DNA of 64,000 bases from Nocardioides sp. Root682 (GTDB lineage: Bacteria; Actinomycetota; Actinomycetes; Propionibacteriales; Nocardioidaceae). The notes under the pieces were generated by a model, which saw nothing but the letters and a program-made list of their open reading frames with translations, had not been told where the DNA came from and searched no databases. Position numbers and translations under genes: made by a program. The stretch is from NCBI RefSeq assembly GCF_001427795.1, contig NZ_LMHJ01000002.1, positions 496,001 to 560,000 of the forward strand, given 5' to 3'. How positions within the stretch are numbered: the stretch's first letter is position 1; each line of letters starts with the position of its first letter. Positions 26,884 to 34,941 of the stretch are shown here, in pieces.

Positions 26884-27779
26884 CCATCGACATCAAGTCC
26901 ATGGGCTACATCCGCGTGGCCAGCACCGACCTCGACGCGTGGACGAAGTTCGCCGGCAAGGTCCTCGGCCTGGCCGAGGGCCGCGGCCCGAACCCGGACC
27001 ACCAGTACTGGCGGATCGACGAGGTCTCGGCCCGAATTGTCGTGTTCCCGTCCGACGTCGACCAGCTCGACTGCACCGGGTGGGAGCTCGCCGACCACCA
27101 GGCCCTGCAGGCTGCGCGTGAGCACCTGCAGAAGGCCGGAGTCGAGTTCGAGGAAGGCACCCGCGAGGAGCTCGCCGAGCGCCGGGTCCAGGAGCTGGTC
27201 CGGTTCCGCGACCCGTGGGACAACGTCTTCGAGCTCTACCACGGCATCACCTACGAATCGCGTCCCGTCGTGACGCCGTACGCCGCCAGGTTCGTGACCG
27301 GCGACCAGGGCCTGGGCCACATCGTGGTGCCGGTCCTCGACGACGTCGAGGCGCTCCGGTTCTACACCGAGGTGCTCGGCTTCCGGCTGCGTGACTCCAT
27401 GAGCATGCCGGGCGAGTTCGTCGGCAAGGAGCCGGGCAGCAAGGTCTGGCTGCGCTTCCTCGGCGTCAACCCGCGCCACCACTCGCTGGCGTTCCTGCCG
27501 ATGCCGAACCCGAGCAAGTGCGTCCACGTGATGCTCGAGGTCGACGAGCTCGACCACGTCGGCCGTGCACTGGAGCGGGTCCGCAAGAACGGTGCACCGC
27601 TGTCCGCGACGCTCGGGCGCCACATGAACGACGAGATGGTCTCGTTCTACGTGAAGTCCCCGGGCGGCTTCGACATCGAGTTCGGCACCGACGGCATGAC
27701 CGTCGACGACCAGCGCTGGGTCGCCCGTGAGTCGACCGCGGTCTCGTACTGGGGTCACGTCTTCGGCGGCGGGCACTGA
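26880..27779 (+). CDS. hsaC: 3,4-DHSA extradiol dioxygenase HsaC
   Basis: 299 aa, two-domain type I extradiol dioxygenase (BphC/VOC fold). Opens the catechol ring of 3,4-DHSA next to the hydroxyls using Fe(II) and O2. Fe ligands by family alignment: H147 (GLGHIVVPV), H216 (KCVHVMLEVDEL) and E267 (FDIEFGTDG); H201 in NPRHHSLAF is the catalytic His. The ATG overlaps the hsaD stop by 4 nt. Confidence 0.95.
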   Translation: MTIDIKSMGYIRVASTDLDAWTKFAGKVLGLAEGRGPNPDHQYWRIDEVSARIVVFPSDVDQLDCTGWELADHQALQAAREHLQKAGVEFEEGTREELAERRVQELVRFRDPWDNVFELYHGITYESRPVVTPYAARFVTGDQGLGHIVVPVLDDVEALRFYTEVLGFRLRDSMSMPGEFVGKEPGSKVWLRFLGVNPRHHSLAFLPMPNPSKCVHVMLEVDELDHVGRALERVRKNGAPLSATLGRHMNDEMVSFYVKSPGGFDIEFGTDGMTVDDQRWVARESTAVSYWGHVFGGGH

Positions 27780-27814
27780 GCGCCGGCGGGATCGGGATCG
27801 CTACCGTGGGCGCC

Positions 27815-28477
27815 GTGCCGGCACCAGGGCTTCCTCCGTCGGGAGACGACATCCCCGAGGGGATCAGCGCCGACGCGCGAGCCACCTGGCCCCATCCCGA
27901 GCTGATCCAGTCCTGGCTCGGTGACGCCGAGGTCGACTTCGAGCTGCGTCCCGGCGAAGAGGTCGCCGTCCACGACGACCCCGAGGCCCAGGCGGCCGCC
28001 CGCCGGTTCCGCGACGTGCTCGGTTGCTTCGCCTCCGGCATCACCGTGATCACCACGATGAGTGGCGGCGAACCGGTGGGCATGACCTGCCAGTCCTTCT
28101 CGAGCGTCTCGCTCGACCCGCCTCTGGTCATGTTCGTCCCCGCCCGGTCGTCGCGGGCGTGGCCCCTCATCCAGCGCTCGGGGAGGTTCTGCGTCAACGT
28201 GCTCGCGGCAGATCAGGAGCACGTCTCGGGCCAGATGGCCTCGAAGGGTGCGGACAAGTTCGCCGGGATCGACTGGACGCCCGCGGCGTCGACCGGCTCA
28301 CCGGTCATCGACGGGTCGTTGGCGCACCTGGACTGCACGATCCACGCGGTCTACGAGGGCGGTGACCACTACGTGGTGATCGGCAAGGTCGAGCACCTGG
28401 AGACCAACCAGGCCGCGGCCGCCGTCGTCGAACCCCTCCTCTATTTCAAGGGGCGATACCGCACGACCGATTCGTGA
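27815..28477 (+). CDS. hsaB: 3-HSA hydroxylase, flavin reductase component HsaB
   Basis: 220 aa. Reduces flavin with NADH for HsaA. The flavin reductase domain starts at about residue 55: FRDVLGCFASGITVITTMSG, then CQSFSSVSLDPPLVMF and GRFCVNVLAADQ, with DCTIHAVYEGGDHYVVIGKV. I chose the GTG at 27815, 7 nt after TACCGT (27802-27807); GTG 27806 would add three residues. About 45-50 N-terminal residues have no counterpart in the HsaB proteins I remember. Only 35 nt separate it from hsaC, so it may be read both from the operon and from its own promoter. Confidence 0.9.
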   Translation: MPAPGLPPSGDDIPEGISADARATWPHPELIQSWLGDAEVDFELRPGEEVAVHDDPEAQAAARRFRDVLGCFASGITVITTMSGGEPVGMTCQSFSSVSLDPPLVMFVPARSSRAWPLIQRSGRFCVNVLAADQEHVSGQMASKGADKFAGIDWTPAASTGSPVIDGSLAHLDCTIHAVYEGGDHYVVIGKVEHLETNQAAAAVVEPLLYFKGRYRTTDS

Positions 28478-28537
28478 CCTGAGCGCCCGCCCGCGCGTTG
28501 TTCCCGTGTGGTCCAGGGGGAATCGGGGGGAATCGGC

Positions 28538-29878
28538 GTGACGAAGACGTCTGTGGTTCGGTGGTCGGCAGCGGCGTTGGGGTGCGTTCTCGCACTCGGG
28601 TTCCTGTTGGCGACGCCAGCAGAGGGTGGACCGCGGAGCGAGAGCCGCAACGCTCCGATCGTCCTGGCGAACGCCGCCTACGCCCAGTCTCTCGACTCCA
28701 CGGGGGTGGAGGACTACTGGACGGCGGACCGGATGGAGTCGGCGCTGCCCCTCGGGCTCGACGAGGTCGGCAACCCGATCAAGCCCCGCGCCGCCGCGCC
28801 CCGCTCGACGAGCCGCGCGACCACGCTGACGGCGCCCCGGAGCGTCGGCAAGCTGTTCTTCACGACGCCGCAGGGCAACGCCGTGTGTTCGGCCGCCGCG
28901 GTGAACACGGCCGAGAAGAACGTCATCATCACGGCGGCTCACTGTGCGCACAGCGGCAAGCCCAAGGCGTGCGGACTCCTGGGGACCCAGATCTGTCCCG
29001 GTCAGTACTACACGAACTTCCTCTTCGTGCCGCGCTACGCCAACGGCGCTGCGCCCGACGGCAAGTGGGCCGGTACCCGCGCGATCACCCACCAGCAGTG
29101 GATTGACTCCGAGAACCTCGACTTCGACCAGGCGCTCATCGAGGTCGCTCCGCGCAGCGGCCTCAACCTGGTCTCGGTCGTGGGCGGCAACGGGCTGGCC
29201 TGGAACTACCCGGCCACGGAGTCCGACATCCGGGTCTGGGGCTGGCCGGCCGAAGGCGTGTACAACGGCGAGACCGTGCAGCGCTGCGTCGGGAACACCA
29301 CGCCGTTCGAGAGTGCGGGCGACGCGAAGATCCCCTGCCCGCTGACCGGCGGGGCCAGCGGTGGGCCGTGGTTCATCTCGATGGCCAACGCCAATGTGGG
29401 CTTCATCTGGGCGGTCACCTCGCGTCGCACGGTCACCGGGCCGGCGTACCTCATCGCCCACCCGGTGGGCCGCTCGATCCTGACCCTGCTCTCGGTTGCG
29501 CGTGCCTCACGGGTCGCACCTCGTACGACGGATCGGGCCGCGTCACGGACCAGCATCTCGCTGCGGGCAGTGCCCCCACGCGTCGGTCGGGGACAGCTCG
29601 TCCGGCTCAGGTCGCGCACGTCGGCCAGCACCCGAGTCGTGCTCGGTGTGCGGTACTCGGCCAACGGTGCGTGGCATCGGGTCGAGGTGAAGCGGACCGG
29701 TGGCGACGGCATCGTGGAGTTCCAGCAGAAGCCGGCGCGAGTGGGCCTGCGGTGGTACCGCGTGCGCACCACCACGGCCACGGCCACCGTGCGGGTCCGG
29801 GTCTACCCGTGTCCGCTGCCGGTGGACCGGACGGCGGCTGTGGTCGACGCCACGGGCTGCACTGCCCCTGTTGGCTGA
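28538..29878 (+). CDS. Secreted trypsin-like serine peptidase
   Basis: 446 aa. A Sec signal peptide (basic KTSVVRW, then AALGCVLALGFLLATPAEG) leads to a chymotrypsin-fold domain. The triad is H in ITAAHCAHSG, D in ENLDFDQALIEV and S in TGGASGGPWF; paired Cys are visible around the His and Ser motifs. A C-terminal region of about 130 residues, Arg/Thr-rich and Ig-like, follows. The GTG at 28538 was preferred over 28508 because it sits before the basic n-region with GGGGGA upstream. It interrupts the steroid genes and has no obvious link to them. Confidence 0.85.
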   Translation: MTKTSVVRWSAAALGCVLALGFLLATPAEGGPRSESRNAPIVLANAAYAQSLDSTGVEDYWTADRMESALPLGLDEVGNPIKPRAAAPRSTSRATTLTAPRSVGKLFFTTPQGNAVCSAAAVNTAEKNVIITAAHCAHSGKPKACGLLGTQICPGQYYTNFLFVPRYANGAAPDGKWAGTRAITHQQWIDSENLDFDQALIEVAPRSGLNLVSVVGGNGLAWNYPATESDIRVWGWPAEGVYNGETVQRCVGNTTPFESAGDAKIPCPLTGGASGGPWFISMANANVGFIWAVTSRRTVTGPAYLIAHPVGRSILTLLSVARASRVAPRTTDRAASRTSISLRAVPPRVGRGQLVRLRSRTSASTRVVLGVRYSANGAWHRVEVKRTGGDGIVEFQQKPARVGLRWYRVRTTTATATVRVRVYPCPLPVDRTAAVVDATGCTAPVG

Positions 29879-29914
29879 CCAATTGGTCGGGTTCTGGGGG
29901 ACGATCGTCTCGAC

Positions 29915-30418
29915 ATGCACAGCCTTGACCCCACCGAAGACTTCGCGATCCGCCTGCTGCGGCGCTTCCTGCTGCTCTGCGAGCACCCGCGCACGCGCCA
30001 GCGGATGCTGGGCATGGTCCGGAACTCGACGCGTTTCGGCCCGGGAGCACCCAAGCTCTACGGCTGGATCAACAAGGCCGTGCTGAATCCGCGGTTCGTG
30101 CCCATCTCCGAGCGCCGAGCGATGTCGACCATGAAGGCCGAGCTGGTGGCGTCGCAGCTGATCGGACTGGCCATGACCCGCTACGTCCTGAAGCTGGAGC
30201 CGCTGGCGTCGGCGACGGTCGACGAGGTCGTCCGTCTCGCCGCACCGTCCATCCGGGCGGCGCTCCAGGGGGAGGACGGCTTCACGGCGGTCGTGCACAC
30301 CGAGAGCGAGAAGGTCCGGCCCCGGCCGGCTGCGCCCCGGAGGGTGATCAGAGCGCCACGGATTCCCGGTGTCGGTGTGGTGCGCCGAAGAGGTGGCTCA
30401 GGGAGTGAGCCCGCTTGA
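29915..30418 (+). CDS. TetR-type C-terminal (ligand-binding) domain without HTH
   Basis: 167 aa. Residues about 10-115 look like the C-terminal helical domain of a TetR regulator: LLRRFLLLCEHPRTRQRM near the start and LVASQLIGLAMTRYVLKLEP, ATVDEVVRLAAPSIRAAL at the end, typical of the TetR_C_17 class. The N-terminal helix-turn-helix is missing; upstream sequence belongs to the protease. The last 48 residues are Arg/Pro-rich and overlap fadE33 by 71 bp on the other strand, so the genuine domain may end earlier. Either a gene remnant or a non-DNA-binding ligand or dimer partner. Confidence 0.6.
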   Translation: MHSLDPTEDFAIRLLRRFLLLCEHPRTRQRMLGMVRNSTRFGPGAPKLYGWINKAVLNPRFVPISERRAMSTMKAELVASQLIGLAMTRYVLKLEPLASATVDEVVRLAAPSIRAALQGEDGFTAVVHTESEKVRPRPAAPRRVIRAPRIPGVGVVRRRGGSGSEPA

Positions 30419-31334
30419 AGACCAGGTGCGCGTCGTGTTCCCAGGTGATCGCGATGCCGCCGTGCAGCTGGATGCATTCGCTCGCCGCCAGCTGAGCCGT
30501 CTCGAGTGCGTACGACGCCGCCGCGTGGGTGAGGAACTCCGCCTCCACAGGGTCCGTGCCCTCGGCCAGCGCGTACGACGCCGCCCAGCTCGCTGACCGC
30601 GCCAGCTCGGTCGCGGCGAACACCTCGGCCAGGCGGTGCTTGATCGCCTGGAACGACCCGATGGGGCGTCCGAACTGCACCCGCTCCTTCGTGTAGCCGG
30701 TCGTCGTCTGCAGGGCCCGGTCGCACAGGCCGACGGCGAGGGCGGACACGGCGGCCGCCCCGATCAGCTCGGCCCGGGTGCGGGCGGCGGTGCCGTCGCC
30801 GATGACCGTGGTCTGCGCCGCGGACAGGTCGACGCGGCCGAGCCGGACGGACTGGTCCATCGACTCGGTCCACGTCGCCGTGGCACCGGTGACCTCGACG
30901 AGGTCGTCGCCGATGACGGCCAGCACGATGGCCGCCCGATCAGCGTCGAGGACCGGACCGTCGAGGACGATCGTCGCGATCTCACCGGCTGCGATGCGGG
31001 GGAGCAGGCGCCGCTTCGCGTCCTCGGTGCCGCCTGCGAGGAGCGACTCCGCTGCGACGACCGTGGCCAGCAGCGGCGACGGTGCGAGGCTCCGGCCGAG
31101 CTCTTCCAGGACGACGGCGGTCTCGAAGAACGTGGCCCCCACGCCGTCGTACTCCTCAGGGATGTTGAGGGCGGCGACGCCGATCTGCTCGCACAGGGTT
31201 GCCCAGAGGGCCTCGTCGTGTCCCGTGGGTGACGTCGACGCGGCGCGGACAGCTGTCGAGTCTGCCCGCTTCTCGAAGAGGCTGCGAATGGTGGCGGCGA
31301 GCTCGGTCTGCTCCTCGCTGAGCGCGAACCTCAT
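30348..31334 (-). CDS. fadE33: Acyl-CoA dehydrogenase FadE33-like subunit
   Basis: 328 aa, shorter than the usual 380-400, as expected for the small subunit of heteromeric steroid acyl-CoA dehydrogenases. Motifs: IPEEYDGVGATFFETAVVLEEL, QFGRPIGSFQAIKHRLAE and ECIQLHGGIAITWEHDAHL. By order (fadD3-fadE31-fadE32-fadE33) it matches Rv3564. In M. tuberculosis these FadE proteins form alpha2beta2 pairs that act late in HIP degradation. The ATG overlaps the fadE32 stop (ATGA). Last gene of the fadD3 operon. Confidence 0.85.
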   Translation of the reverse strand: MRFALSEEQTELAATIRSLFEKRADSTAVRAASTSPTGHDEALWATLCEQIGVAALNIPEEYDGVGATFFETAVVLEELGRSLAPSPLLATVVAAESLLAGGTEDAKRRLLPRIAAGEIATIVLDGPVLDADRAAIVLAVIGDDLVEVTGATATWTESMDQSVRLGRVDLSAAQTTVIGDGTAARTRAELIGAAAVSALAVGLCDRALQTTTGYTKERVQFGRPIGSFQAIKHRLAEVFAATELARSASWAASYALAEGTDPVEAEFLTHAAASYALETAQLAASECIQLHGGIAITWEHDAHLVFKRAHSLSHLFGAPHRHRESVAL

Positions 31335-32248
31335 CGCTCCGCCAACAGGGACTCGAGGATGCGCGCCCGGTGGAACGCTGGTGTGCCCCAGGCGGTGACC
31401 AGCGCGCGGATCTTCGTGATCCAGATGCTGAGGTCGAACTCCTGGGTGTAGCCGATCGCGCCGTGGACCTGGAGCCCGGTGCGGGAGGCGAGGTACGCCG
31501 CATCGCCGCAGGCCACCTTCGCCGCCGAGACGCTGCGCGGCGTCGGGTCGAGGGCGGCGCCGAAGACCAGTGGGCGCGCGAAGTCCAGAGCGATCCGTAC
31601 GTGGGCCAGCGCGTGCTTGATCGCCTGGTACGACCCGATCTCGCGCCCGAACTGCTTGCGCTGCTTCACGTAGGTGACCGAGTCGGCCAGCACCCGCTCG
31701 CCGGCGCCGAGCAGCTGGGCAGCGGTGGCGAGGACCGCCAGATCAAACGCGGCCCGCAAGTTCGTCGAGTAGTCCGAGCCGCCAGGCGAGGACGTATCGA
31801 GACGCACGTCGAACAGCCGTCGCGCCCGGTCCACCGACACGTTCAGCTCACCAACAGTCGCCGCAGACAGCCCGTCGGGCCCCGCGACGTACACCTCATC
31901 GGCGACATCCGCGTCCAGCGCCCAGGGCACCTGCGGAGGGACCGCCACCGTGGCCACACCCTCGATCTCGCGACCCAGCGCGAGCGGCAGGTACGCCGCC
32001 GATTCCACCCAGGGGCACGGCACTGCGTGGCGGCCCAGCGCCTCGAAGGCGACGACGACCTCGACAGGAGTCGCCTCGCTGGCAAGCATGGTGAGCCCCT
32101 GCTCGGCGAGCCGCTGCCACAGCTTCAGGCCCGCTTCGTGGTTGCCCTCCGCCCAGGCGCGCGCAGCGCCCACGGTGTCGGAGGCGGCGAGCAGGGACTC
32201 CAGCGAGGACGCGAAGTCCTTCTGGTCCGTGGTGAGCTCGAACCTCAT
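31331..32248 (-). CDS. fadE32: Acyl-CoA dehydrogenase FadE32-like subunit
   Basis: 305 aa, another short ACAD. Has RKQFGREIGSYQAIKHALAH (FAD/dimer helix) and LQVHGAIGYTQEFDLSIW near the C-terminus; the N-terminal helical domain is reduced. It matches Rv3563 by position, between fadE31 and fadE33. Likely the partner of FadE31 in a heterotetramer that dehydrogenates a ring-opened intermediate of HIP catabolism; exact substrate assignment is from literature memory. The start at 32248 overlaps the fadE31 stop by 4 nt. Confidence 0.85.
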   Translation of the reverse strand: MRFELTTDQKDFASSLESLLAASDTVGAARAWAEGNHEAGLKLWQRLAEQGLTMLASEATPVEVVVAFEALGRHAVPCPWVESAAYLPLALGREIEGVATVAVPPQVPWALDADVADEVYVAGPDGLSAATVGELNVSVDRARRLFDVRLDTSSPGGSDYSTNLRAAFDLAVLATAAQLLGAGERVLADSVTYVKQRKQFGREIGSYQAIKHALAHVRIALDFARPLVFGAALDPTPRSVSAAKVACGDAAYLASRTGLQVHGAIGYTQEFDLSIWITKIRALVTAWGTPAFHRARILESLLAER

Positions 32249-33405
32249 TTCTGGACTCCCTTCGGCTCGCGGGGCAGACCGAGGATCCGCTCGGCGATGA
32301 TGTTGCGCTGGATCTCGTTGGTGCCGGCGTAGATCGGGCCGGACAGCGAGAAGGTGTAGCCGTCGAGCCAGCGGGACTCGACCTCTGCCCCGTTCCCGAG
32401 CAGGTCGAGCGCGGTCTCGTGCAGTGCGATGTCGAGCTCGCTCCACCACACCTTGTTGACGGAGCCGGCAGCGCCGATGTCGCCACCGTCCTTGAGCTTC
32501 GTGACGGTGCCCCAGGTGTAGAGGCGGTAGGCCTCGGCCTTGATCCAGGCGTCGACGACGGCCGTGGTGGCCGCTTCGCGGTCCGGACCATCGGACGTGC
32601 CGTCGTACAGGTCCAGCAGCCGGTCGGCAGCGGCGGTGAACCGCCCGGGCGAGCGCAGCGAGAGGCCACGTTCGTTGCCGGCCGTGCTCATGGCCACGCG
32701 CCAGCCGTCGCCGGGCGCGCCGAGCACGTCGGCGTCCGGGACGAAGACGTCGTCGAAGAACACCTCGGCGAAGCCGGCCTCGCCATCGAGCTGGGCGATG
32801 GGACGTACCGTGACGCCCTCGGCGTCGAGCGGGAACAGGAAGTAGGTCAGCCCGGAGTGCTTCTGGGCGTCCGGGTCGCTGCGGAACAGCCCGAAGCCCC
32901 AGTGGGCGAGGGCGGCGCGCGAGCACCAGATCTTCTGCCCGTTGAGCACCCAGCCACCGCGGTCGTCGTCCCGCCGGGCGGTCGAGCGCAACGACGCGAG
33001 GTCGGAACCGGCCTCCGGCTCGCTCCAGCACTGCGCCCAGACCTTCTCGCCGGTCGCCATCGACGGCAGGAACCTGTCCTGCTGGTCCTTGGTGCCGTGC
33101 TCGAACAGGATGGGGGACAGCAGGAAGATGCCGTTCTGGCCGACCCGCAGGGGTGCGCCGGCCCGGTAGTACTCCTCCTCGAAGATCACCCACTCGACGA
33201 GGGACGCCCCGCGACCGTGGTACTCCTCGGGCCAGGACACGACCGACCACCGTGCGTCCGAGAGCTTCGCCTCCCACTGCCGGTGCAGCTCGAAGCCCTC
33301 GGCAGTGTCGAGCGACGGCAGCGGCTCCGTCGGTACGTTCGCCGCCAGCCAGCCCCGGGCTTCGGCCTGGAAGGCCAGCTCGGACTCGGAGAGGGTCAGG
33401 TCCAT
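32245..33405 (-). CDS. fadE31: Acyl-CoA dehydrogenase FadE31
   Basis: 386 aa, full-length ACAD: LAANVPTEPLPSL, WPEEYHGRGASLVEWVIFEEE, QCWSEPEAGSDLASL (FAD/substrate loop), NGQKIWCSRAALAHWGF, and the C-terminal TNEIQRNIIAERILGLPREP. Large subunit expected to pair with the short FadE32 and FadE33 proteins, as in M. tuberculosis. The ATG at 33405 overlaps the fadD3 stop (TAATG). Second gene of the fadD3 operon under the KstR2-type operator at 34912-34931. Confidence 0.88.
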   Translation of the reverse strand: MDLTLSESELAFQAEARGWLAANVPTEPLPSLDTAEGFELHRQWEAKLSDARWSVVSWPEEYHGRGASLVEWVIFEEEYYRAGAPLRVGQNGIFLLSPILFEHGTKDQQDRFLPSMATGEKVWAQCWSEPEAGSDLASLRSTARRDDDRGGWVLNGQKIWCSRAALAHWGFGLFRSDPDAQKHSGLTYFLFPLDAEGVTVRPIAQLDGEAGFAEVFFDDVFVPDADVLGAPGDGWRVAMSTAGNERGLSLRSPGRFTAAADRLLDLYDGTSDGPDREAATTAVVDAWIKAEAYRLYTWGTVTKLKDGGDIGAAGSVNKVWWSELDIALHETALDLLGNGAEVESRWLDGYTFSLSGPIYAGTNEIQRNIIAERILGLPREPKGVQK

Positions 33406-34901
33406 TACTTCTTCCTCAGCTCGTTCTTGAGCACCTTGCCCCCGAGGTTCCGGGGGAGTGCGTCGATGTGCTCCACGAAGCGCGGCACCTTGAAGTTGGC
33501 GAGGCGGTCCTTCGCGAAGGCGATGACGGCCTCAGGGGTCACCTCGTTGGTCGAGCCTGTCGAGACCACGACGTACGCCTTCCCGACCTCGCCCATCCGC
33601 TCGTCGGGGACGCCGACGACGGCGACGTCGGTGATGCCGTCCATCCGCATCAGCGCCTGCTCGACCTCGGCGGGATAGACGTTGAAGCCACCCGAGATGT
33701 ACATGTCCTTGAGTCGGTCGGTGATCCGCAGGTTGCCCTGGTCGTCGAGGACGCCGACGTCGCCGGTGTGCAGCCAGCCGTCGGGGTCGATGGCCTCAGC
33801 GGTCGCCCCGGGGTCGTCGAGGTAGCCGAGCATCACGAAGTCGCCACGGACGAGGAGCTCACCGCCCTCGCCGTCGGGTGCGTCGATCCGGACCTCCATG
33901 CCGGGGATGGCGCGTCCGCAGGTGGTGGCGACGAGCTCGGCCGGGTCTCCGGCGCGGGCCATCGTGACGACGACGGCCTCGGTCATGCCGAAGGCGGTCA
34001 CGACCTGGTTGATGTCCAGCTCTTCCCGCATCCGTTCGATGAGTACGACGGGCACGACCGCCGCTCCGGTCACAGCGAGCCGCAGCGAGGTGAGGTCGTG
34101 GTCGGCGCGGTTCGGCGCGGCCAGGAGGGACTGGTAGATCGCCGGCGCACCCGGCAGCACGGTGATCTTCGCCGACTCGATGAGGGCCATCGTCCTGTCG
34201 AGGTCGAAGGTGGCGAGCGGGTAGAGGGTGGCGCCGGTGGTGAGGCCGGTGATGATGCCGACCTTGTAGCCGAAGGAGTGGAAGAACGGGTTGACCACGA
34301 GGTAGCGGTCGTCCGCGGTCACCCCTCCGAGGTCGCCCCACGCGCGCGCGACACCGACGGTCTGGCGGTGTGCGCTCATCGCGCCCTTCGGCTGGCCGGT
34401 CGTGCCCGAGGTGAAGAGGATGTCGGCGACGTCGTCAGGGGTGACGGCATCCGCGATCTCGTCGATGTCGCCGGGTTCGGCCGCGAGCTGGTCCAGGGCT
34501 GCCAGGTCGATGACGTCGCGCACGTTGCGCAGTTCGGCAGCACTCCGGAGCTCGCCGATCTGGTCACGGCCCAGGAAGCCATCGGCCACGAGCACGAGGG
34601 TGGCGCCGGAGCGCTCGACGATGTCGGCCGCCTCGTGACCGGTGTAGCGGGAGTTCAGGGGCACGAGGGTGCCGCCGGCGTACGAGACGGCCAGCGCTGC
34701 AACGACCCAGTCGATGCTGTTCGGCGCCCAGAGGGCGGCCCGTTCGCCGGCACCGAACCCGCGCTCGCGATAGCCGGCCGCGGTGCGACGTACGAGGTCG
34801 AGGATCCCGTTGAAGGAGACCGTGCGGTCACCGTCGACGTAGGCCGGCTTCTCGCCGTACCTGTCCGCGGCCGCGCGCAAGACGGCGGGAATCGTGTCCA
34901 T
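33405..34901 (-). CDS. fadD3: HIP-CoA ligase FadD3
   Basis: 498 aa ANL-superfamily acyl-CoA synthetase. Activates the two-ring acid HIP with ATP and CoA, the entry step of ring C/D breakdown. Motifs: P-loop ILFTSGTTGQPKGAM, VVNPFFHSFGYKVGI, AFGMTEAVVVTMA, and GWLHTGDVGVLDDQGNLRITDRLKDMYISGGFNVYP-type core (hinge Asp, Arg), with the C-terminal catalytic Lys in LPRNLGGKVLKNELRKK. STGSTNE near residue 445 is repeat-derived. Start: -10 TAGGGT, 6 nt, then ATG at 34901; the operator overlaps this -10. Confidence 0.92.
   Translation of the reverse strand: MDTIPAVLRAAADRYGEKPAYVDGDRTVSFNGILDLVRRTAAGYRERGFGAGERAALWAPNSIDWVVAALAVSYAGGTLVPLNSRYTGHEAADIVERSGATLVLVADGFLGRDQIGELRSAAELRNVRDVIDLAALDQLAAEPGDIDEIADAVTPDDVADILFTSGTTGQPKGAMSAHRQTVGVARAWGDLGGVTADDRYLVVNPFFHSFGYKVGIITGLTTGATLYPLATFDLDRTMALIESAKITVLPGAPAIYQSLLAAPNRADHDLTSLRLAVTGAAVVPVVLIERMREELDINQVVTAFGMTEAVVVTMARAGDPAELVATTCGRAIPGMEVRIDAPDGEGGELLVRGDFVMLGYLDDPGATAEAIDPDGWLHTGDVGVLDDQGNLRITDRLKDMYISGGFNVYPAEVEQALMRMDGITDVAVVGVPDERMGEVGKAYVVVSTGSTNEVTPEAVIAFAKDRLANFKVPRFVEHIDALPRNLGGKVLKNELRKK
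33544..33567. repeat. Short palindromic repeat, copy 3 (inside fadD3)
   Basis: Reverse-strand copy matching the copy at 26055 at 21 of 24 positions. On the coding strand it is read as VSTGSTNE, the same frame as in hsaG and hsaD. It lies between the KAYVV strand and the next helix of the C-terminal subdomain. Confidence 0.7.
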
Positions 34902-34911
34902 GGCTGCACCC

Positions 34912-34931
34912 TACCAAGCATTTGCTTGGTA
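34912..34931. promoter_or_regulatory. KstR2-type operator, fadD3/fadE30 promoters
   Basis: TACCAAGCA-TT-TGCTTGGTA, a perfect 9-bp-arm palindrome. It overlaps the -10 of fadE30 (TATGGT, 34930-34935) and, on the other strand, that of fadD3 (TAGGGT). A second copy stands at the echA20/SDR promoters. The mycobacterial KstR2 motif shares CAAG...CTTG but with a shorter centre, so assignment to KstR2 rests on gene context. Confidence 0.85.
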
Positions 34932-34941
34932 TGGTGGCGAG

